This document shows, piece by piece, positions 1 through 5,132 of a stretch of DNA of 5,132 nucleotides. Within the stretch, counting starts at the first letter, position 1, and each line of letters starts with the position of its first letter. The position numbers were made by a program, and so were the translations under genes. The DNA comes from Candidatus Zixiibacteriota bacterium. Its GTDB lineage: Bacteria; Zixibacteria; MSB-5A5; GN15; FEB-12. The stretch lies in assembly GCA_003641405.1 (NCBI GenBank), contig QNAF01000204.1:1-5132 (forward strand). Direction: 5' to 3'. The notes beneath the pieces are model-generated. The model was not told the origin of the DNA and searched no databases. It saw only the letters and a list, made by a program, of their open reading frames with translations.

Positions 1-1
1 G

Positions 2-586
2 CTTGGAGTGCGGGCAGGCAGCACGGGGTATGTCGCGTTCCAGGATGTCAAAGTGCCTGCTGAAAACCTTGTATACCAGGAAGGCCAGGGGTTCAAGATC
101 GCCATGTTCTGTCTGGATCAGGGGCGCTATACAGTAGCGGCGGGTTCGTGCGGATTGATCCGCGCCTGCCGGGATGCCTGTGTGAAGTACTCTTTCGAAC
201 GTCAGACATTCACAAAACCGATCTCCGAGCACCAGTTGGTCAAACAGATGATAGCCAACATGGAAGCCGGCTATGAGACATCCACCCTGCTGTGGCTGAA
301 AGCCGGGTGGCTAAAGAACCAGGGCAAGCGCAACACTAAAGAGACATCGATGGCCAAGTGGATCGCCTGTCGGGAAGCGGAGGCAGCTTCTGCTGATGCC
401 GTGCAAGTGTTTGGTGCTTATGGATTCTCGGATGAATACCCCGTGGAGCGGTTTTATCGCAATTCAAAGGGAGCGTCGATCTACGAGGGCACCCGCGAGA
501 TTCACACCATCATGCAAGCCGACTATGTACTCGGGCTGAGACATGACAAGGAACTTGAGCGTGACCTGCCAGTGGTGGAGCAGTAG
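2..586 (+). CDS. Acyl-CoA dehydrogenase, C-terminal part (5' end outside window)
   Basis: Acyl-CoA dehydrogenases are soluble flavoenzymes that introduce the alpha,beta double bond into acyl-CoA thioesters and pass electrons to electron-transfer flavoprotein. The frame is open from the left edge (L-G-V-R-A-G-S-T-G), so the GTG at 8 is an internal valine, not a start. About 194 residues of a roughly 380-residue family remain: the end of the beta domain and the whole C-terminal helical bundle. Numbering from the V at 8 as residue 1, visible marks are FERQTF (63-68, the FAD-contacting Arg region), AVQVFGAYGF (131-140), PVERFYRN (145-152) and SIYEGTREIH (157-166). Glu160 sits where medium- and short-chain enzymes carry the catalytic base. 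The family normally has Gly-Gly in the QxxGGxG segment, and here it is Gly-Ala. The chain-length preference cannot be read; butyryl-, glutaryl- and other acyl-CoA dehydrogenases share these motifs. LysE follows after 29 bases. Confidence 0.93.
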   Translation, partial: LGVRAGSTGYVAFQDVKVPAENLVYQEGQGFKIAMFCLDQGRYTVAAGSCGLIRACRDACVKYSFERQTFTKPISEHQLVKQMIANMEAGYETSTLLWLKAGWLKNQGKRNTKETSMAKWIACREAEAASADAVQVFGAYGFSDEYPVERFYRNSKGASIYEGTREIHTIMQADYVLGLRHDKELERDLPVVEQ

Positions 587-615
587 AGAGATGGTAGAAA
601 CCCAGATAACTTGAT

Positions 616-1254
616 ATGGAACTTCTCGCGCTATTTTTCAACTCGTTTGTGATCGGGTTCTCCGGTGCCATCATGCCCGGCCCGGTGCTGGCGATTGATA
701 TCGCCGAAACCCCACGCCATGGCTGGCAGACCGGTCCGGTCCTTTCGGTCGGTCACGCGCTGGCCGAGATTGGCGTGGTCGTGGTGCTGGCATTGGGCGT
801 GACTGTCATTGCCAATCACCCGATAATCCCCAGGGCAATTGCAGTTGTCGGTGGTGCGGCGCTGGTTCTTATGGGTGTGATGATGGGATACGACGTCATC
901 CGTAAGCGTATTGACTACGATTCTGAAAGCGCCCAGGGACAATCCCGCCACCGTCTGATCGGCAAGGGAATTACCGGGTCGCTGTCCAACCCGTACTGGT
1001 TCATCTGGTGGGCAACTATCGGCCTGGTCCTGCTCGTTAAGTCACAGAAACTTGGAGTGGCTGGTCCAATCGTGTTCTATTTCGGGCACATTCTCTCAGA
1101 TTTCGTCTGGTACACGTTTGTCTCGGTTCTGCTCTGGAAGGGCCGTCGCCTGATGATGGGAACCGGCCTGAAAGTCATAATCCTATCCTGTGCGGTCTTT
1201 CTGGTGTATCTTGGAGCAAGTTTCTTCTACGATGGCTTAACAGGATCATTGTAG
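616..1254 (+). CDS. LysE/RhtB-family transporter (putative amino-acid exporter)
   Basis: An inner-membrane protein of 212 residues, the usual length for the LysE/RhtB superfamily, which exports amino acids or related small molecules by a proton- or sodium-linked mechanism. About six hydrophobic helices can be seen (roughly residues 5-27, 41-64, 69-92, 122-141, 148-173 and 185-206). Family marks are the N-terminal GAIMPGPV (17-24) in helix 1, GHALAE (46-51), SNPYWFIWW (124-132) opening the second half, and GHILSDFVWY (157-166), which mirrors the first GH motif as expected from internal duplication. The loop at 95-117 is charged and probably cytoplasmic. ATG 616 is chosen because it gives the standard short lead into the PGP helix, although no clear Shine-Dalgarno sequence lies before it. 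The gene lies between acyl-CoA dehydrogenase and GNAT genes with short gaps and may be translated from a common message. The substrate cannot be inferred. Confidence 0.9.
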   Translation: MELLALFFNSFVIGFSGAIMPGPVLAIDIAETPRHGWQTGPVLSVGHALAEIGVVVVLALGVTVIANHPIIPRAIAVVGGAALVLMGVMMGYDVIRKRIDYDSESAQGQSRHRLIGKGITGSLSNPYWFIWWATIGLVLLVKSQKLGVAGPIVFYFGHILSDFVWYTFVSVLLWKGRRLMMGTGLKVIILSCAVFLVYLGASFFYDGLTGSL

Positions 1255-1268
1255 GTTGGTAAGGCCAA

Positions 1269-1754
1269 ATGACAATGGATTTCACAATCAGACAGACTAC
1301 GGACATTGACAGAGATTGGGTGCTCTCGATCATTCGTGGCTGGGGCGCTGATTTCATTGTCAGCCGGGGTCGTAAGCTGTACGCGGCAGAACTGCCGGGG
1401 TTTATCGCCGAGTCCGCAGGTGGCAAAAAGGCTGGTCTGGCTACATACGAAATCATCAATGATCAGTGCGAACTTGTCACTCTTGACGCTTTTGAGCAGT
1501 TCCGGGGCATTGGCACTGCCCTGACCGAGCAGGTCCGCCTAGCCGCTATTGATACCGATTGTACGCGGCTCTGGCTTATCACTACCAATGACAATCTGGA
1601 TGCTATCCGGTTCTACCAGCGACGCGGGTTCACTATTGCCACCGTTCACGTCAATGCGCTCGAATACTCACGCAAGCTGAAGCCAAGCATCGCCAGGATC
1701 GGTCAACACGGCATCCCTTTGAGGGATGAGATTGTGTTTGAAATGGCGCTGTGA
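1269..1754 (+). CDS. GNAT-family N-acetyltransferase
   Basis: A 161-residue single-domain protein with the GNAT fold, which transfers the acetyl group of acetyl-CoA to an amine. The pyrophosphate-binding motif A is QFRGIGTAL (77-85, the Q/R-x-x-G-x-G/A signature), following the beta4 strand CELVTLDAF (67-75). Motif B is clear in LWLITTNDNLDAIRFYQRRGF (101-121), with the usual Asn and Tyr near the C-terminal acyl-CoA site. The tail HGIPLRDEIVFEMAL (147-161) is a conserved ending I associate with an uncharacterised GNAT subgroup. ATG 1269 is taken as start because a TAAGG (1260-1264) lies four bases upstream. The second in-frame ATG at 1275 has a 10-base spacing and is also possible. The gene begins 14 bases after the LysE gene and ends 34 bases from the convergent restriction-modification gene. 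The acceptor (small molecule, drug or protein) is unknown. Confidence 0.9.
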   Translation: MTMDFTIRQTTDIDRDWVLSIIRGWGADFIVSRGRKLYAAELPGFIAESAGGKKAGLATYEIINDQCELVTLDAFEQFRGIGTALTEQVRLAAIDTDCTRLWLITTNDNLDAIRFYQRRGFTIATVHVNALEYSRKLKPSIARIGQHGIPLRDEIVFEMAL

Positions 1755-1788
1755 GTGTAAGTACTGGCTCTCTTTACCAGGCCCCAGG

Positions 1789-4700
1789 TTACGTAACTGA
1801 CGTACCTTCAACAATCGCTATCTCCTCAGCAGTCAGGTCATAAAGGTCGTATACAAGACGGTCGATTTGGCGGTCGAGTGCAGAGCACTTGTTCTCGTAG
1901 TAGGTCTTGTCCTTATCGGTCTTTGCCTTGGCTAATTGTTTCTTTGCTTCCAACATAGCCTCGACCTTAGCCACCATCTCGTCGTGGTACTTCTTATCGG
2001 CGGGGTCGGAGAAATCGATCTGGCGGATGGGGAGTTGGACAAGAAACTGCTTGTTCGCCGCAAAGTAGCCGCCGTGAAATGTGGTGCTGACCCTTTTCAT
2101 AAACCAGTCTAGCAACCCACTGTTAAGCAGCGCAGTTAAGTACTTCGGCGAGTACTCCTGACCTTGAAGGGTGAGACCGAAACCACCAGTGGTTACATTC
2201 ACGAAATAGCAGTTGGACTCATCGTAATACGCGGCAAGTTGTGTGATCATATAAGGCATCATGATCTTGGGCTGTTCCCAAACGTCGAGGTTCTTGGGGT
2301 ACAGTTGATACCAACCTGTGCTGCGGAACTTGCCATGTTCGCGGTCAGAAAGCAGTCCCCGATTTGACAAGAAATAATCCCAAGTCCTTGGGAAGTCTCT
2401 CTTCAGCCTATCCTCAGGGATCAACACGGGTTTCCCATTCTGTCGCTCATACGGGAATAGCACCACCGCGGTCGGGTTTGCCCAATACCTGCCAATGCAC
2501 CCGCTTCTGATAACCGGTTTGAGTAATTCAGATTCAATCTCCACTAAATCACTGAGTTCCTTCGAGTAGACGCGTGTCAAACGTCCAGGTGCTCTTTGAC
2601 TTTCCTTGAATAGGAACACTGTGTCTGCACTGGTCTGTAAACCTACGAAGATTAATGCTACATCTCCAAGTTTTGTGGGCATCTCACTCAACCGATCAAA
2701 CAGCGACACGCCTCTGCCGATGACAAAGTTCCATTCCGTCGCCGCCACCTTGGTTGCGGGGATGTTGCCTTCCTCCGCCTTGCTCCTTGTACGCCAATCC
2801 TCAAGGTTGTGGGCTTTCACGAACCGACACTTGGGTGTTCCCGCTTTGTCGAGGAACATCAGGCACGTATAGGTGGTCGCGCCATCAAATACCTGCTGGT
2901 CGCCGAAGTGAACAACCTCGGAGAGGTGCTTCCCGTTGGCAATGAACTCACGCAACGCCCAACCATACTTCGCGTTGAAGAATTTGTGAGGAAGGATAAC
3001 TCCCAGCCGCCCTTTGTTGTTCAACAGTTGCAGTCCGCGCTCTGCGAAGACGACGTAGATGTCGTAGTTGCCTTTGGCAGCCGCTGCATAGTGACTTGTT
3101 AGATATGTGACAGCAATCGGATTCGTCTCTCTCATTGTCTGGATTCGAATATATGGTGGATTGCCGACAATGGCGTCAAAACCGCCTGTCTTCATGATGT
3201 CAGGGAAAGCATCGTCAAAATCCATCGGATTGAGTTTGCGCTCTTCGTCTGTGGCGAACAGTTGCCCATCCAATATGTCCCGGCCAATGAGCGAGTTACC
3301 GCAGACAATGTTTTTGCTGAGATCGGGCAGCAACTGCTTCATCTGCGCGGTATGCTCGAAATCCAGAAGATACTGATGAGTGCTGGCTTCTGTCTCCTCC
3401 TGCAGCAATTTCAAGTAAAGTGAAAGCTGGCAGACTTCGACGGCTTGAGCGTCTATGTCCACGCCGTAGATGTTATTGAGCAGGATTTCCCGTTTCTTGC
3501 TGAGCGAGAGATAGAGTTTGCCGTCACGTTTGATGCAGTCACCTTTTTTTGCTCTGCGTGGGTTGTCGTTATAGTATTGGCCGTGGTATTTGAGAAGCAC
3601 GTCGAAGATGCCCAGCAGGAACGAGCCGCTGCCGCAGGAGATGTCGGCAAAGCGCATTTTGGCAATTTGCGTGGGTGTTTTGCCTTCGATAAGCTTGCCT
3701 ACGGTGTTCTCTACAATGTAACGGACGATGTACTCTGGTGTGTAGTAAACACCACCCGCCTTACGGACTTCCGGTTTTTCTACGACCTTAGCCCTTTTGG
3801 CAGTGGCGACAATGACCTTGCCGAGGAAACGCTCATAAATCGACCCGAGTATGTGAATCGGAATGGCGTTGAAATCGTAAGGGGAATTGATGTGAGCGAA
3901 ACTCTTGCAGATGTCGGCGAAGGCCGTGTTGTCGATACGGAAGCTGGCATCGTCGAGAATATCGTGGCGCTTGTAAACAATGCCGTTGTAAATGCCATCG
4001 AGGCGGCGGCTGGCCGCAACGAAGTCTTCCCAAACCGTACCTTTTTCCCCGAAAAGTTCTACTATGCGTTGCTCTTCGATACCTTTGTCTTCGAGGAACC
4101 GGAGAAAGACCAGACGGTCAAGAGTGCGTTGGGCAAGCTCGGTCAACGTCTCGCTATCGAGATTAGGATTCCGGTTCTTGAAGGTCCGAGCAAGGGATGT
4201 GCGGTATTCGTCAAGTTCGGCCAGAAAGGATTCGTCAATGCTCTGGTAGCCGCCGGGGAACAGACCGCGTTGGACGGCCTTGCCGCGTGGCTTGGGGAGT
4301 TCCTTGGCGCGTTTTTCTATTGATCCGTCGGCAACGGCCTCTCGCGAGAATAGCCAGTATATTTCGGCAAATTTGTCACGGTTGGTGTAGTCGGTGTAAT
4401 GGTATTTGGCGACCGCTCTACTCAGTGCAGTCTCTACATCGGGTCTGTAACGACAATCGAGGATGTGGAATTGCTCAAAATCTGTCAGGACAGCGAGCGG
4501 GGTTTCACTGTTCCAACCGTAGCGGATCAATTGAAAATAGCTTTCCATTGATTCGACATCGACGGCAGGCTTCTTCGCTTCGACAAAAAACCGGACCTCA
4601 TGAAAATTGGGCGCAAGATAGAAAGCGTAGTCGGCTCGGCGTTGTGTGCCGCCTGTTGTGACGCCTTTCTCGACTTTGACTTCCTGCTCGTATGGATTGG

Positions 4701-4869
4701 TTTGCTGGTCGTGGCCAACGTCCCAGCCCAGAGCTATCCAAAACTTGTCGATAAAGTCCATGCGCGCTTGCGCTTCTGAATATCCGGCGGACTTGTAGAC
4801 AGACTCATTAGACTGAAAGTCCTCAACGAGACCGCCGATCTTTTCAAAAGCTAAGTCAATCTGAGACAT
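1789..4869 (-). CDS. Type IIG restriction-modification enzyme (Eco57I-like: PD-(D/E)XK nuclease + N6-adenine methyltransferase + target recognition)
   Basis: A single 1026-residue chain expected to methylate adenine in a specific DNA sequence and cut DNA lacking the mark. Positions count from ATG 4869. The N-terminal nuclease shows RADYAFYL with D80, FFVEAKKP with E97 and K99, then QLIRY with Q113 and Y117: a PD-(D/E)XK core with a QxxxY element like that of type I HsdR subunits. A helical linker (about 200-365) leads to the gamma-class methyltransferase: motif X GVYYTPEYIVRYI (373-385), motif I ADISCGSGSF (408-417), GVDID (469-473), CGNSLIG (523-529) and motif IV NPPY (570-573). The region about 730-948 is the TaqI-like target-recognition part, ending GGYFAANKQFLVQLPI. 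A charged helical tail (about 959-1010) closes it. All key residues are present and the frame is unbroken, so activity is plausible. The DNA site cannot be read from the sequence. The open frame extends upstream to GTG 4923, but the promoter position and homologue-like MSQIDLAFEKIGG favour ATG 4869. Confidence 0.93.
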   Translation of the reverse strand: MSQIDLAFEKIGGLVEDFQSNESVYKSAGYSEAQARMDFIDKFWIALGWDVGHDQQTNPYEQEVKVEKGVTTGGTQRRADYAFYLAPNFHEVRFFVEAKKPAVDVESMESYFQLIRYGWNSETPLAVLTDFEQFHILDCRYRPDVETALSRAVAKYHYTDYTNRDKFAEIYWLFSREAVADGSIEKRAKELPKPRGKAVQRGLFPGGYQSIDESFLAELDEYRTSLARTFKNRNPNLDSETLTELAQRTLDRLVFLRFLEDKGIEEQRIVELFGEKGTVWEDFVAASRRLDGIYNGIVYKRHDILDDASFRIDNTAFADICKSFAHINSPYDFNAIPIHILGSIYERFLGKVIVATAKRAKVVEKPEVRKAGGVYYTPEYIVRYIVENTVGKLIEGKTPTQIAKMRFADISCGSGSFLLGIFDVLLKYHGQYYNDNPRRAKKGDCIKRDGKLYLSLSKKREILLNNIYGVDIDAQAVEVCQLSLYLKLLQEETEASTHQYLLDFEHTAQMKQLLPDLSKNIVCGNSLIGRDILDGQLFATDEERKLNPMDFDDAFPDIMKTGGFDAIVGNPPYIRIQTMRETNPIAVTYLTSHYAAAAKGNYDIYVVFAERGLQLLNNKGRLGVILPHKFFNAKYGWALREFIANGKHLSEVVHFGDQQVFDGATTYTCLMFLDKAGTPKCRFVKAHNLEDWRTRSKAEEGNIPATKVAATEWNFVIGRGVSLFDRLSEMPTKLGDVALIFVGLQTSADTVFLFKESQRAPGRLTRVYSKELSDLVEIESELLKPVIRSGCIGRYWANPTAVVLFPYERQNGKPVLIPEDRLKRDFPRTWDYFLSNRGLLSDREHGKFRSTGWYQLYPKNLDVWEQPKIMMPYMITQLAAYYDESNCYFVNVTTGGFGLTLQGQEYSPKYLTALLNSGLLDWFMKRVSTTFHGGYFAANKQFLVQLPIRQIDFSDPADKKYHDEMVAKVEAMLEAKKQLAKAKTDKDKTYYENKCSALDRQIDRLVYDLYDLTAEEIAIVEGTSVT

Positions 4870-4878
4870 ATGTATATG

Positions 4879-4883
4879 CTTCC
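4879..4883 (-). promoter_or_regulatory. Ribosome-binding site for the restriction-modification gene
   Basis: On the minus strand GGAAG stands nine bases before ATG 4869. It decides between three in-frame starts. GTG 4923 has no purine-rich site before it. ATG 4899 has only GGTG six bases upstream and would lie about five bases from the predicted transcription start. ATG 4869 gives a normal leader of about 35 bases. Confidence 0.5.
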
Positions 4884-4910
4884 ATTCCGGATGGTCCATC
4901 TTTTGCACCA

Positions 4911-4939
4911 AGAATAATCTCACTGAGTAGCGGGGTCAA
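4911..4939 (-). promoter_or_regulatory. Sigma70-type promoter of the restriction-modification gene
   Basis: Reading the minus strand, TTGACC (4939-4934) matches five of six bases of the -35 consensus. After a 17-base spacer TATTCT (4916-4911) matches the three most important -10 positions (first T, second A, last T). The start of transcription would fall near the A at 4904. This is inferred from sequence alone. It places GTG 4923 upstream of the -10 element and so outside the transcript. Confidence 0.55.
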
Positions 4940-5025
4940 TATCCAAAAAAAGGCTAACCGCTAGTCACACGATTGCGAAGTAACTTGCTTTGCGAGAATC
5001 ACAAGACTTGCCACCTAAAAACCGA

Positions 5026-5054
5026 TTGACCGAACCCATGTTTCGGCGTATCTA
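5026..5054 (+). promoter_or_regulatory. Weak candidate promoter for the rightward dnaE-like gene
   Basis: On the plus strand TTGACC (5026-5031) is followed by a 17-base spacer and TATCTA (5049-5054). The -35 is good. The -10 keeps only the first three consensus bases and lacks the final T. The position is right for a leader of about 36 bases before ATG 5097. It is offered as the best candidate in this gap, not as a firm promoter. Confidence 0.25.
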
Positions 5055-5096
5055 CTCTGAGGCACAAAAACCGAACCTGCCCGGTTATAGCAACAG

Positions 5097-5132
5097 ATGA
5101 AATACGCAAACTTCGTTCATTTACATACACAC
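5097..5132 (+). CDS. dnaE: DNA polymerase III subunit alpha, N-terminal fragment (3' end outside window)
   Basis: Only twelve codons lie in the window: ATG at 5097, reading M-K-Y-A-N-F-V-H-L-H-T-H, open at the right edge. The phrase FVHLHxH a few residues after the start methionine is characteristic of bacterial replicative polymerase alpha subunits, where it opens the N-terminal PHP domain, usually followed by a (T/S)-x-Y-S-(L/M)-x-D-G stretch. H10 and H12 would be the first PHP metal-site histidines. DnaE is the catalytic subunit of the replicative polymerase. The call depends on this short match. Another PHP-domain protein is possible, but few others start FVHLHTH so close to the N-terminus. 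No good Shine-Dalgarno sequence precedes the ATG. The gene is transcribed away from the restriction-modification gene. Confidence 0.65.
   Translation, partial: MKYANFVHLHTH

Larger units (their letters stand above)
4870..5096. other. Divergent intergenic region between the restriction-modification gene and dnaE-like gene
   Basis: 227 bases without a supported gene. It contains the two promoter candidates listed separately, facing outward with their -35 elements about 87 bases apart. There is a repeated AAAAACCGA (5017-5025 and 5066-5074), a TTGCGA repeat (4973-4978 and 4990-4995), and a small inverted repeat AACCG/CGGTT (5069-5073 and 5082-5086) with an eight-base loop. No terminator with a strong stem and T-run, tRNA or riboswitch-like structure was recognised. 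Confidence 0.6.

Noticed and set aside
631..951. Minus-strand open frame of 106 codons over the LysE gene
   Set aside because: The translation is His- and Asp-rich with no fold-like pattern, and the opposite strand encodes clear LysE motifs.
3445..4323. Long plus-strand open frame of 292 codons opposite the restriction-modification gene
   Set aside because: It lies wholly antisense to a gene whose methyltransferase motifs are unmistakable. Its translation shows no recognisable family, and it is best explained by codon bias of the true gene on the other strand.
4197..4661. Plus-strand open frame of 154 codons opposite the nuclease domain
   Set aside because: Antisense to the D80/E97/K99 nuclease region. 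The translation is rich in Arg, Cys and Ser without domain structure, typical of a shadow frame.
1789..4869. BREX PglX or a larger multi-gene defence island
   Set aside because: PglX also has an NPPY methyltransferase, but this protein carries its own PD-(D/E)XK domain, and no other BREX or defence genes are next to it. The neighbours are metabolic and replication genes.
4921..4923. GTG start for the restriction-modification gene
   Set aside because: It has no ribosome-binding site and lies upstream of the predicted -10 element.
5065..5090. Intrinsic terminator on the minus strand (AACCG stem, CGGTT, T-run)
   Set aside because: The stem is only five base pairs and the T-run is short. A minus-strand gene ending here would have to enter from the right, where the plus-strand dnaE-like frame begins.

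Overview
This is an ordinary bacterial chromosomal stretch with one accessory gene inserted in it. The taxon cannot be fixed from the sequence. The bacterial assignment rests on what looks like the first codons of a DnaE-type DNA polymerase III alpha subunit at the right edge. The 60-base lines I counted by hand run about 60% G+C in the left-hand metabolic genes (5 lines, 181/300) and about 51% in the long minus-strand gene (6 lines, 184/360, ranging from 26 to 37 per line). The sample is small, so this is only a hint that the long gene has a different history.

Left block (1-1754, plus strand): the C-terminal part of an acyl-CoA dehydrogenase, a six-helix LysE/RhtB-type exporter and a GNAT acetyltransferase. 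They are tightly spaced (29 and 14 bases), so they could share a transcript. Nothing in them points to one shared pathway.

Centre (1789-4869, minus strand): one large intact gene for a single-chain type IIG restriction-modification enzyme of the Eco57I-like class. It joins an N-terminal PD-(D/E)XK nuclease, a gamma-class N6-adenine methyltransferase and a C-terminal target-recognition domain. It converges on the GNAT gene with a 34-base gap. It needs no separate specificity subunit, and none is present here. The best-supported start is the ATG at 4869, about 50 bases inside the longest open frame, because a good sigma70-type promoter overlaps the upstream GTG.

Right end (4870-5132): a 227-base divergent intergenic region carries the restriction-modification promoter and a weaker plus-strand promoter candidate. 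At 5097 an open frame begins MKYANFVHLHTH, which matches the N-terminal PHP-domain start of DnaE, and it runs out of the window. The layout suggests a restriction-modification gene placed between housekeeping genes. I found no clearly undescribed system, RNA gene, CRISPR array or insertion sequence.
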